Positions 52,722 through 61,235 of a stretch of DNA of 64,000 nt are shown here, piece by piece. Position 1 is the first letter of the stretch. The number at the start of each line of letters is the position of its first letter. The position numbers and the translations under genes are program-made. Source of the DNA: Fuerstiella sp041398845 (GTDB lineage: Bacteria > Planctomycetota > Planctomycetia > Planctomycetales > Planctomycetaceae); assembly GCA_041398845.1 (NCBI GenBank), contig JAWKTZ010000006.1, positions 2,592,973 to 2,656,972 on the forward strand, given 5' to 3'. The notes under the pieces are model-generated. The model worked only from the letters and a program-made list of their open reading frames with translations. It was not told the DNA's origin and did not search any database.

Positions 52722-53126
52722 ATGGAAGACACACAGATTGTTCGGAAAAATCGAAGCGGTGTCGACAGCGACAATTCGCTGCAGGCGAGGATCAGAGAGG
52801 TCAGTCGGCAGTTGGTGAACGAACAGATTGAGAACGGCCGCATCGATTTGCAGACGGCATCGTTTCGTCAGATTGAAGTGCTCAGTCATGAAATCGGACA
52901 GCAGATTGCTCGTCAGTTGGGGCAGCATCTCACCGAGAAGCAGGCTGACCAGCACATTGCCGACCAATACCCCTGTCCAACGTGCGGTCGGGAGTGCCAT
53001 CCGATCAAGAGGCCCCGCGAAATGATCATGGTCGATGGCCCGACCGAGATCATCGAGCTGAAGTGTGACTGCCCCAAATGTCGGCGGTCTTTTTTTCCCA
53101 CATCGCGACATCACCAAACTGAATAA
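52722..53126 (+). CDS. ISKra4-like transposase, first frame
   Basis: A 134-aa frame (MEDTQIVRKNRSGVDSDNSLQARIREVSRQL...) behind AGGGAGGTTGTC. It ends in a zinc-ribbon-like CPTCGREC...CDCPKCRRSFFP, where the natural protein continues into the +1 frame at the seven-T run 53090-53096. It probably supplies the DNA-binding N-terminus of the full transposase. Confidence 0.82.
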   Translation: MEDTQIVRKNRSGVDSDNSLQARIREVSRQLVNEQIENGRIDLQTASFRQIEVLSHEIGQQIARQLGQHLTEKQADQHIADQYPCPTCGRECHPIKRPREMIMVDGPTEIIELKCDCPKCRRSFFPTSRHHQTE

Positions 53127-54294
53127 CCGCACGATCAGCCCACTGGTGTATGACAAGATCGTGCTGGCCGGAGCTGAAGCGTTGTCATTTCGCAACGCGG
53201 CCCGACTGCTGGAACGACTGGCGGAAGTGAAGTTCAGTTCGCGCCAGATCAACCGGATCGTTCATGAAACCGGTGAGCAGCTTCACGCTGAACAGGCGGA
53301 GCGGGCTGAGCAGTTCTTCTCCGGAAAGCTGGCGTGCGAAGTTGAAAACGTTCCGGATCTGGCGGTGGTCGAATGCGATGGTGGTCGCATTCGGACTCGG
53401 CAACCGGACAGCGGACCAGGGACTCATGACCCAGCCTGGCGTGAATCAAAAGTCGGTCTGTGCATGCGGATGACGAGCGAGATGCACGAACACGATCCGG
53501 CTCCGGAACCGCCGGAATCACTGCAGAATCGCCACTATGTCAGCAAACTGGCGAAGGAAGTGGCCGGAGCTGTGATCCCTGAAAGCGAATCCGATCCGGG
53601 CGAGGCAGAAGCCATTTCTGACAACGAGCCGGATGCAGACGACGTCCACGCCGTGGATGAATACAAAAGTCCAAAGCGGTTGATGCGCACCGTTCTCGCC
53701 AGCGTTGATGACATCAAAACCTTCGGCCGCAAACTGGCGGCCGAAGTTCACCGAAAAGGCCTGAATCAGGCACCGCGAAAAGCCTTCGTGGGCGATGGAA
53801 TGCCGTGCAACTGGACGCTGCAGAAGACGTTCTTCCCACTGTTCGTGGCGATCGTCGACTTCATTCACGTGATCAGCTATCTGTACAAAGCATCGGTTGC
53901 GATCGGCGAATCCGAAGACTTTGGCTGGGGCCTTTGTGCAGACTGGATTCGTGCCTGCTGGCAGGGCCGAGTGACCGATGTGATTCGTGAACTGCAGGAA
54001 TGGCTCGATGCTCAGCCGGCCCGCCCTGACGACATCTCAAATGATGATCCCCGGGAAATCGTTCGCGTGTCGATTGGTTACCTGAAGAACAACGCGTCGC
54101 GGATGGACTATCCGTCCTACCGCTGCCAGGGACTTCCGCTGACCAGCACACTCGTCGAATCGCTGATCAAGGAGATCAACTATCGAGTCAAAGGGACCGA
54201 AAAATTCTGGAACGACCCGGAAGGAGCCAACCGGATTCTCGCCGTCAAAGCCGCCTCCCTCAGCGACGACAGCCGACTCGTTCCCGGATGGTGA
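53065..54294 (+). CDS. ISKra4-like transposase, main frame
   Basis: The main part reads FFPHRDITKLNNRTISPLVYDKIVLAGAEALSFRNAARLLERLAEVKFSSRQINRIVHE, then the catalytic region ENVPDLAVVECDGGRIRTRQ...WRESKVGL and AFVGDGMPCNW, ending with PLTSTLVESLIKEINYRVKGTEKFW. The VxxDGGR and D..E pattern is that of ISKra4 DDE transposases. It starts in the +1 frame relative to the 52722 gene; the fusion would form at TTT TTT C. The internal ATG 53065 is unlikely to be the real start. Confidence 0.85.
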   Translation: MTAPNVGGLFFPHRDITKLNNRTISPLVYDKIVLAGAEALSFRNAARLLERLAEVKFSSRQINRIVHETGEQLHAEQAERAEQFFSGKLACEVENVPDLAVVECDGGRIRTRQPDSGPGTHDPAWRESKVGLCMRMTSEMHEHDPAPEPPESLQNRHYVSKLAKEVAGAVIPESESDPGEAEAISDNEPDADDVHAVDEYKSPKRLMRTVLASVDDIKTFGRKLAAEVHRKGLNQAPRKAFVGDGMPCNWTLQKTFFPLFVAIVDFIHVISYLYKASVAIGESEDFGWGLCADWIRACWQGRVTDVIRELQEWLDAQPARPDDISNDDPREIVRVSIGYLKNNASRMDYPSYRCQGLPLTSTLVESLIKEINYRVKGTEKFWNDPEGANRILAVKAASLSDDSRLVPGW

Positions 54295-54349
54295 CTACAA
54301 TTTCGTGTCCTGCACCCTCCTTAACTCTTGAAGCGTAAATAAGTAAATA

Positions 54350-54688
54350 ATGGAAGCCCAAAATCAGGTTGAAGATCGAAGTTGCCTCGGTGACAAGGAC
54401 GAAATTTCCGCGATGGAAACGCTTCAGCACTTCGAAGTTGCTTTGTGGGCGGCTGTCGTGCTTATTCCAGTGATTTACTACGTCAACGGCCCGGCAGTTT
54501 CGAACGACCAGTGGTATGTCCGCGCTGGGCTGATTGTCATCGCCTACTTGGGAGCTCCGATTGTGACCTGCATGAAACGCCGAACGACAAAGCAGCGGAA
54601 TCTGCGGCCGGATTCCGCCGATGAGTCGGTTAACGTTGCGGGGACGAACAAAGGTCGGTATCACGCAGAAGGCGACTTGGTTCAATGA
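54350..54688 (+). CDS. Small membrane protein, unknown
   Basis: The 112-aa frame (MEAQNQVEDRSCLGDKDEISAMETLQHFEVALWAAVVLIPVIYYVNGP...) has two membrane helices and a basic tail. It is just right of the ISKra4 element, so its promoter may have been displaced. Its stop overlaps the next start (ATGA) of a decayed gene, suggesting an old two-gene unit. No family. Confidence 0.5.
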   Translation: MEAQNQVEDRSCLGDKDEISAMETLQHFEVALWAAVVLIPVIYYVNGPAVSNDQWYVRAGLIVIAYLGAPIVTCMKRRTTKQRNLRPDSADESVNVAGTNKGRYHAEGDLVQ

Positions 54689-55621
54689 CAGAGACAGTTG
54701 ATACAGATGTGCTTCCGGCATCACCTGCAGCAAGCAACGACGCGAACTGGCATATCCTGAAGGTACTGGTGTCTCTGGTGCTATTTTTGCAGCCGGAATG
54801 AAGGCTGTGCGTGTTGCTGAGATCATGGCGTAGGAAGGATTCCTCAGTTCTCAGCCTCTGCTACTTTCCGTGATCGCGTTTGAAGCTGCCGTGGCAGCCT
54901 ACATACTCATCGCTCCGGCATGGTGTTCTTGGATTTCAGTCATTGTGACGTTCGTTTTGTTCGCTGTCGCAGCCCTTTATTCCTTGATGATAGGGACCGA
55001 TTGTCATTGTTTTGGAGACAGTTTTAGTGCCAAACTGATGCTTCCTTTGGATCTGGCCGTTCTGCTGATCTCACACCGCTTTCGTCCCTTCGTTGGCAGC
55101 CGATCTCGCGCGGCAATCAACTGGACAATTCTTCTTCCGCTGACAGCAGCCTTTGGTTTTGTTACTTTTGCCAACTACCATCGTGAGCACCAAATGGCAG
55201 GCAATGTACAGGACCTTGACATGCTTCTGGCTGACATGTGGGTAGGGAAGAAATGGCCTCTGAATCAGTCTCATCATCCGAAGCTACGGGAACTTGAGAA
55301 CGGAAAATGGCTCGTGTTGGTTGTTCGGAGTGACTGTGAGCATTGTCGGGAGCTCATTGGAGTGGAATTCAGCGATCCGCAGAGACATCGGCTGGGAGAA
55401 CGTACGGCCGTCTTCATCGCTGGTGCCCCAATCTGGCCTTTCCAATTAGATGATATTTGATGCACGCTGACCAGACCGAAGCGATCAGATGGGACGGGGA
55501 CGAACCTCTTGTTGCAAGTCCCGCGATCTTTTGTATTGATGGCGGTATGGTGGTGTCGGTCGCTGACGGTTCCGATGCTGATGGCTTTCTTGCTGAGGTA
55601 CTTTCGTATACTTTGCCGTGA
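54685..55621 (+). pseudogene. Decayed MauE/DoxX-type membrane protein with thioredoxin-like domain
   Basis: Three frames together give one planctomycete-type protein. An N-terminus NWHILKVLVSLVLF is followed by AAGMKAVRVAEIMA (frameshift at the T run near 54783), then an in-frame TAG at 54831-54833. After that come FLSSQPLLLSVIAFEAAVAAYILIAPAWCSW and CHCFGDSFSAKLMLPLDLAV (MauE-like), and WLVLVVRSDCEHCRELIGVEF (a CxxC redox domain). A second frameshift near 55458 leads into SPAIFCIDGGMVVSVADGSDA, ending 55621. Three lesions make it inactive. It once would have relayed electrons across the membrane. It lies between two insertion sequences. Confidence 0.75.
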
Positions 55622-55786
55622 CTTACTTCCGCCCGACCTGTAATGGTCGTTGGGTGCAGTCGGCGTGGTAGCAGTTGTTGGTGTTGTTTTGGGGGCGGGG
55701 CGGATTGGTATTGCGAAAAAGCGGTGTCCGAATCCTAATGGGTGTTTTTGGTTCGGACGCCAAACGACCAGACAGGAACGGACGCC

Positions 55787-56523
55787 ATGAAGAATCTTAT
55801 CACATCCACCAGGCCACTTGAACATGTTCTGAAGCAACTCGAAATCGAATTCGTCACGCAGTTGCTCGCCGTCATCTGGAAAGTGATTGCAGCGGTACAC
55901 TCGTTTTTCCAGATTGGAAGTCACACCCGCCAGCACCGATCGATTCGAACGGCGGCTGGAACGGCTCATGCGGGAAATCGCTCGGCTGATCTTTCAGCGA
56001 ACCATCCGGAACATCGAATCCACCGACCGCCATCAAACCGTCAGCTCGTTTCACTGCAGTGGCCACACTTACCGGCGGAACCGACGCACCACCAACACGA
56101 TCGACACTCGCTTCGGGTCGATCTCTTATGACCGCTGGGTTTACCAGAATACAGAGCCTCAATCGCCCGGACTGGCTCCACTGGACGTGCGGTTGGGAAT
56201 TGTTGGCGGTCGCATGACGCCCGCGCTTGCTGAAGTCACCGGTCGTCTGGCCGCCGATCTGCCGCAGCAGGCAGCACGCGACATGCTGGCTGAGCGTTTT
56301 TCGGCCACGCCTTCGGTGGAAGCGTATCGCCGCGTGGTCGCGGAACTTGCCACCTGCGTTCGCAGCGTTCACGACGAAGAAGCGATCAGGCAACTGGTCG
56401 ACTGGATTGTTCAGGCACGACAATGCGAAGGAAAGCACGACGTTTTACTGCAGGTCGGACGCGATGGCGTCTACGTTCAAACGCGTCCGTTCTGGGAAGA
56501 AGCATCCTGTGGAACCGTCGCGG
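55787..56523 (+). pseudogene. ISKra4-like transposase, 5' part (interrupted)
   Basis: It begins MKNLITSTRPLEHVLKQLEIEFVTQLLAVIWKVIAAVHSFF (ATG 55787 after ACAGGAACGGACGCC) and moves to the +1 frame at the TTTTTCC run near 55900. It continues RLEVTPASTDRFERRLERLMREIARLIFQRT and ends at TRPFWEEASCGTVAG where IS66 enters. The rest is at 59405-60138. Confidence 0.75.
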
Positions 56524-56597
56524 GTAAGCGTTCTATCTTCCCATGTTGACGGGCTCGGTAGGGTGTTGGGTTTCATTCCTCGCATTTGGAGAAACCC

Positions 56598-56963
56598 ATG
56601 TCACGATTTCCCGATCCTGAACGAGCCGTGCGGTGGCGGCAGCGGCTTAGTCGGTTTGAATGTTCCGAGTTGACCGTCGCGGAGTTCTGCCGGCTTGAAG
56701 GATTCTCGACAGCCTCCTTTTATCTGTGGCGGCGAAAGCTTCGCGACACGGAGCTTTCCGATGGTCCTGCGTTTGTTCCCGTTCCGCTCGATGCGAACCA
56801 GCTTTCCGGTAGCGACCGGGTTTCCGGCAACGACCGGCAGGGTCTGCAAATCGAGCTGCCCGGTGGAGCCGTTATCAACGTGCCGTCCGGGATGAACAAC
56901 TCGGCGACACGCGAGCTGATCGCGGCTGTCGTGCAGGCCACCGCTGCGGAGGCAACATCATGA
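56598..56963 (+). CDS. tnpA: IS66 TnpA
   Basis: The 121-aa IS66 OrfA has the helix-turn-helix start MSRFPDPERAVRWRQRLSRFECSELTVAEFCRLEGFSTASFYLWRRKL typical of the family. Its stop overlaps tnpB (ATGA). ATG 56598 is preferred to the 56586 start. Confidence 0.88.
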   Translation: MSRFPDPERAVRWRQRLSRFECSELTVAEFCRLEGFSTASFYLWRRKLRDTELSDGPAFVPVPLDANQLSGSDRVSGNDRQGLQIELPGGAVINVPSGMNNSATRELIAAVVQATAAEATS

Positions 56964-57322
56964 TCGCCATCGGACCGACGACACGCATCTTCGTCTACAC
57001 CGCCGCCACCGACATGCGAAAGGGATTCTGCGGTTTGTCAGGACTCGTCAAAGAACATTTCAAAGTCGATCTGTTCTCCGGTCACCTGTTCGTGTTCTTC
57101 AATCGCAGGCGCGACTACGTCAAGATTCTCGCCTGGGACAACGATGGTCTTTCGATCTGGTCAAAGCGACTTGAACGAGGCACGTTTGAGAAGCTCACAC
57201 GCTGCGTCAATGGCGACTTCGAAATCGATTCGGCCGAACTTGTCATGATGCTTCGCGGCGTGCAGATCGAAGGCACCGTCCGGCGAAAACGATACTCGGT
57301 CGATCCCGGCAAAGCCGCCTGA
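56960..57322 (+). CDS. tnpB: IS66 TnpB (Orf2)
   Basis: The 120-aa IS66 Orf2 shows the signature RIFVYTAATDMRKGFCGLSGLVKEHF and FVFFNRRRDYVKILAWDNDGLSIWSKRLERG. It is required for IS66 transposition in studied members, but its biochemical role is unclear. Overlaps tnpA by 4 nt. Confidence 0.92.
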   Translation: MIAIGPTTRIFVYTAATDMRKGFCGLSGLVKEHFKVDLFSGHLFVFFNRRRDYVKILAWDNDGLSIWSKRLERGTFEKLTRCVNGDFEIDSAELVMMLRGVQIEGTVRRKRYSVDPGKAA

Positions 57323-57408
57323 ACGTCACGACGAAAAACATTCGAGAATCGACAGCGCAAGGTGTTTTACGCCTTGCGTTTTTTGTTCATGGCGCTAAAA
57401 CACAACGC

Positions 57409-59043
57409 ATGTCTGCACCGGAAAAACAAGACGACCTGCAAAGCGTGTTGAGATTCAACGCGGAGCTTGTCAGGACGGTTGAAGATCAGCAAAAGACCAT
57501 CGAGCAGCTTCGCGAAGAATTGAATCTTTACCGCCGGAAGATGTTCGGGCGATCGTCCGAGCGGCATGTCGAAGACGATTCTCAGTTGCATCTGTTTGAT
57601 GTCGGCGATCAGGAGAGCGAAGCCGATGACGACGCCGATGAGCCCGATCCGCCAAAGCCTTCCGGTCGCCGCCGCAGGAAAAAGAAATCCGAGAAGCTGC
57701 CCGAACATCTTCGCCGCAAGGTCGTCGAAGCGGATGTATCACCGGAAGAACGAATGTGTTCCTGCTGCGGCGAAGAGATGCCGATTATCGGCACGGACGT
57801 CAGCGAACGGCTCGATTTGATTCCCGCCGAGCTGTTTGTCTGGGAGATCCGTCGTCACAAACGAGCCTGCGGCAAGTGCAGGGAATCCATCGCTCAGGTG
57901 CCCGCCGGTGAAGAACCCGGCGGGCTGACGACTCCGGTGGCCGGCAGCGATTATGGCTTCGGCGTTTACACGCAAATCATCACGAACAAGTTTGCCGATC
58001 ACCTGCCGCTGTATCGTGGCGAAGACATCTTCGCTCGCGCCGGAATGATGATCCCGCGAAACACGCAGTTCGGAATGCTGGTCAACATCACGACTCTGAT
58101 CGCGCCGCTGGTGGCGCTGATGAAGTCACGCGTGGTTTCCGGAAACGTGATCGGCGTCGACGACACAACCGTTCGCCTGCAGGACCCGAGCCTTCCCGGA
58201 AGAATGCGAACAGCTCGTTTCTGGCTTTATCGTGGTCGCCAGGACAATCCGTACAATGTGTTCGACTTCACCGAGAGCCGCGGTCGCGATGGCCCGGCAG
58301 AGTTCCTGCACGATTTTCACGGCCATGCCACGGTCGATGCTTATGGAGTTCATAACGGAGTTTATCTGGGAAGAGAAAATCAGATTTTTGCCGCATGCTG
58401 CAATTCGCACGCACGCCGAAAGTTCATCGAAGCGAAGCCGAATGATCCGGTTGCCGCTGCGCGTGCTCTGGCGCTTTATCGCAGCTTGTATGACATCGAA
58501 GACCGTGCGAAGCTGCTCAGCTTTGACGAACGCCTTGAGCTGCGCCGCAGGGAATCGGCTCCGTTGATGAACGAGCTGCATGCCTGGCTGATCGAAAAGC
58601 AGAATGACCCGCGCGTGCTGCCAAAGAGTTCGCTGGGCAAGGCGGTTCAGTACGCGCTGAATCAGTGGAACGAGCTGTCGGTGTTCCTTGGTAACGGAGC
58701 GATTCCGTTTGACAATAACGAGACGGAGAGCTAACTTCGCAGCCTGACGCTCGGCCGGAAGAACTGGATGTTCGTCGGTTCGAGTCGTGGCGGCGAAGTG
58801 GCGGCTTCGATGTACAGCCTGGTGTCCTCAGCGGCGCGACACAATCTCGACGTGTGGGCTTACGTGGACGATTGCCTCCGCCAGCTTGCCGGCGGATCGA
58901 CGGATCTCGAAGTCCTGCTTCCAGACGTTTGGCGAGCTTCGCATCCGGAGTCCATTCGTGTGTACCGGGACACGGAGAAGGAGTCTCGCCGCCTGACGAC
59001 TCAGCAGCGCCGCGTGCGGCGTCGCGCCGCCAGGGTGGCGTGA
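57409..59043 (+). pseudogene. tnpC: IS66 TnpC transposase with an in-frame stop after the catalytic Glu
   Basis: The 441-aa frame from 57409 has the IS66 leucine-zipper start, a zinc finger (CSCCGEE...CGKCRES), and DDE catalytic parts: VIGVDDTTVR, ATVDAYG and FDNNETES. It then hits TAA at 58732-58734. The same frame continues LRSLTLGRKNWMFVGSSRGGEVAASMYSLVSSA to a stop at 59041-59043, so a sense codon became TAA. The truncated protein keeps the catalytic Glu but lacks the conserved C-terminus. It is probably inactive unless read through. Confidence 0.85.
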
Positions 59044-59333
59044 TGGCGGAGCTGACGGAACGAATCCAGCTGACGCGCGCACATCGCGATTTGATTCTGA
59101 AGCTCTGTTATGTCTCCGGCCGCCTGGAAGCATCCCTGCGTCGCTGGCCAAAGGATCAGATGATCCGCCGAGTCTGGATGGACCGGGTGGCGCTGCACTG
59201 GCTGATCGGCGACCTGAGCCACTGCTGCGTGAAAGGCAAAGCCGGCCGTGACGTGGAAGCAGTCAATAACCTATGCAACCACCTGGAACACGCCCAGCAA
59301 ACCGGCGACGGCGACCTGGAGGCCTCATGGTAA
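59043..59333 (+). CDS. Extra ORF at the end of the IS66 element
   Basis: The 96-aa frame (MAELTERIQLTRAHRDLILKLCYVSGRLEASLRRWPKDQMIRRVW...) starts in a TGATG overlap with the tnpC stop and lies inside the terminal repeats. IS66 elements normally have three genes; this fourth, helical protein may be a conserved passenger of this planctomycete IS66 group. No known domain. Confidence 0.6.
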   Translation: MAELTERIQLTRAHRDLILKLCYVSGRLEASLRRWPKDQMIRRVWMDRVALHWLIGDLSHCCVKGKAGRDVEAVNNLCNHLEHAQQTGDGDLEASW

Positions 59334-59404
59334 TCGCCCCCACCAAATGTCCCGGCACCACTGATCATCGGATGGGCAGATAGAACGCTTACGAACCGTC
59401 GCGG

Positions 59405-60138
59405 TCTACGATCGCAACCGCAAACGAATCGGAACGATTTATCTTGGCCAGATGCCTGAAAGCGAACAACCAACGATGACGCGGCGACTGACCGACGTGA
59501 TCCAGGGCGTGTTGCGCGGGGCAGGCACGGAGCCCCTCAAACTGCGTTACGTCACCGACGCGGGATGCCACCCGCAGGCATACTATCGTGATGTGCTGTC
59601 GAAGATGAAACATCCGCTGACGGGCCGGCTTTTGAACTGGAGCTGGTGCGTCGATTTCTTCCATGCGTGTGAGTACGTCTGGCAGCTTGGCGCATCGCTG
59701 TTTGGCAGTGGCAGTGATGCCGCCTGCCGGTGGGCAAAAGACCAGCGGCATACGCTTCGGCATGAAACGGATGGCGTTAGAAAAGTGATTGCTCGCGCGG
59801 CTCAGCAGAAACGACGCGGTGGGTTGAAGGGCACGAAAAAGGACTATGCACCCGCATTGAACTACCTGAAGAAATACAAAGCCCATATGGATTACGCCGA
59901 GCGCAAAAAAGCGGGCGATCCCATTGGCAGCGGCATCACCGAAGCGGGTTGCAAAGTGATCTTCAATCAACGGCTCAAGCAATCCGGAATGCGCTGGCAC
60001 CGCGAAACCGGTCAATACATCGTTGATCTTCGTACGGCCAATCGAAGCGGTATCTGGCGTTCCATCTGGAAACGCCTGCTTCGCTCACAACCGGACACAC
60101 CACCAATTTCCTATCAAACCCGATCAGAATCACCGTAA
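59405..60138 (+). pseudogene. ISKra4-like transposase, 3' part (interrupted)
   Basis: It resumes at VYDRNRKRIGTIYLGQMPESEQPTMTRRLTDVIQGVLRG, with RYVTDAGCHPQAYYRDVL, WCVDFFHACEYVW and the end GDPIGSGITEAGCKVIFNQRLKQSGMRWHRETGQYIVDLRTANRSG. These are the D...E region and C-terminus of an ISKra4 DDE transposase. It is separated from its 5' part (55787-56523) by IS66. Confidence 0.8.
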
Positions 60139-60185
60139 AAACCAACAATTCCCACTGCTACCACCCCGACTGCACCCTGGTCGTT

Positions 60186-61112
60186 TCAGATGAACTTGTC
60201 GAAAGTGGTTGGCTGGATTGAACATCCGGCAAGGCACTCCTTTACTTCAAGTGATGTCCAGAATTGCGTATCGACTTCCCGTCGAGAGAAATCGGGCGGT
60301 TGTGCCCCGTGGGTCCATCGTGAACAGTGGGCAGCAATTTCGGATGTTCCACGTGGTAGGCGTTGGATCTGAGTGAGAAAGTACTCCCGTTTCTTTTCCG
60401 GTTCGACCGAGTAATTTTCCGACTCGATGAACTCCAGTACGGGCAGCCCGTGCTTCTCGACCTTTTCCACCTGCTGCCGGTATACGGAAACGAATTCCTC
60501 ACCACGGTTTACCACTTGTCGTGGAACTGTTCGGCTGATTCTTATGGGCAAACCATATTCGATCCCCAACCGAACATACAATTTCAGCAAGGCGATGCTG
60601 TGAAACATCACCCACATATGATGGTCGATATGTGTGACACGAATACCCGCGTTGATTGCCTTTTCAATCTGCGCGCGAAGCTCAATTTCCACCTCTTCAG
60701 GGCTGACATTCTTTGACGGCCACATCGGCAAAAGTCCATGTTCATCGAGCAATGATGGCACTAGCGACTTCTCAGCGACTGCCCCCCACGTTTGCTGACG
60801 CAGGTCGCATGTCAGCACCAAGTGAACTCCGTAGTCGAATTCAGGATGCCGGACGGCATACTCTGCGAATTCATTGAAGCAGGGACAACATGTCATAATG
60901 CTGGCGGATGTAATTTGACCGTGTTCGAGGCCAAGAATCGTGCCTTCATTGACTGCCGGGCACATGCCGGCATCATCACTACTGATGATCAATCTGCGTC
61001 TGGAATCCACCAGAGTAGCTGGCCCCTGTAGCGATCTGCCGGCCGTCACCAACGCCGCGTATGACACGATTCCCGCCAGGCCCCGGCGCCTTGTGACCAA
61101 CTCATCGTTCAT
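60186..61112 (-). CDS. ChbG/YdjC-like carbohydrate deacetylase
   Basis: The 308-aa protein has an N-terminal twin-Arg-like leader (TRRRGLAGIVSYAALVTAGRSLQG) and the YdjC fold: LIISSDDAGMCPAVNEGT (metal Asp pair about 45), DYGVHLVLT, and RVTHIDHHMWVM (metal His, about 159). Family members remove acetyl groups from amino sugars such as chitooligosaccharides. ATG 61112 follows GGGAGGTACAG. An earlier in-frame start at 61175 is not used. It is divergent from the gene at 61236 and chromosome-like. The second ISKra4-like element sits 8 bp beyond its stop. Confidence 0.85.
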   Translation of the reverse strand: MNDELVTRRRGLAGIVSYAALVTAGRSLQGPATLVDSRRRLIISSDDAGMCPAVNEGTILGLEHGQITSASIMTCCPCFNEFAEYAVRHPEFDYGVHLVLTCDLRQQTWGAVAEKSLVPSLLDEHGLLPMWPSKNVSPEEVEIELRAQIEKAINAGIRVTHIDHHMWVMFHSIALLKLYVRLGIEYGLPIRISRTVPRQVVNRGEEFVSVYRQQVEKVEKHGLPVLEFIESENYSVEPEKKREYFLTQIQRLPRGTSEIAAHCSRWTHGAQPPDFSRREVDTQFWTSLEVKECLAGCSIQPTTFDKFI

Positions 61113-61235
61113 CTGTACCTCCCGGAACGGTTTCTTCCCACATCCACGGTGGCTTTCAACGTAGCATTGAAGCATACCGATTCAACTGGTAAAATCGCAA
61201 CTGATTCATCCCGTTCCCTGCGGAAGTGCTTGGCC

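Larger units (their letters stand above)
52596..54317. mobile_element. ISKra4-like insertion sequence, complete, with 9-bp target duplication
   Basis: The terminal repeats GGGTGCAGGACACG (52596-52609) and CGTGTCCTGCACCC (54304-54317) are perfect 14-bp inverted copies. TCCTTAACT is duplicated directly outside them (52587-52595 and 54318-54326). The element is 1722 bp long and carries a two-frame transposase. The clean duplication indicates a recent insertion. Confidence 0.92.
56524..59392. mobile_element. IS66-family element inserted in the ISKra4-like transposase
   Basis: Terminal repeats GTAAGCGTTCTATCT (left, 56524) and AGATAGAACGCTTAC (right, ending 59392) are perfect for 15 bp. The direct repeat GAACCGTCGCGG lies at 56512-56523 and 59393-59404. 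It carries tnpA, tnpB, a stop-interrupted tnpC and one extra ORF. Confidence 0.92.
55652..60177. mobile_element. Second ISKra4-like element, split by an IS66 insertion
   Basis: Inverted ends GGGTGCAGTCGG-GTGGTAGCAGT (left 55652) and its complement (right end 60177) are flanked by an 8-bp duplication TGGTCGTT (55644-55651, 60178-60185). The IS66 element 56524-59392 lies inside its transposase gene. Its right boundary abuts the stop of the YdjC-like gene at 60186. Confidence 0.9.
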
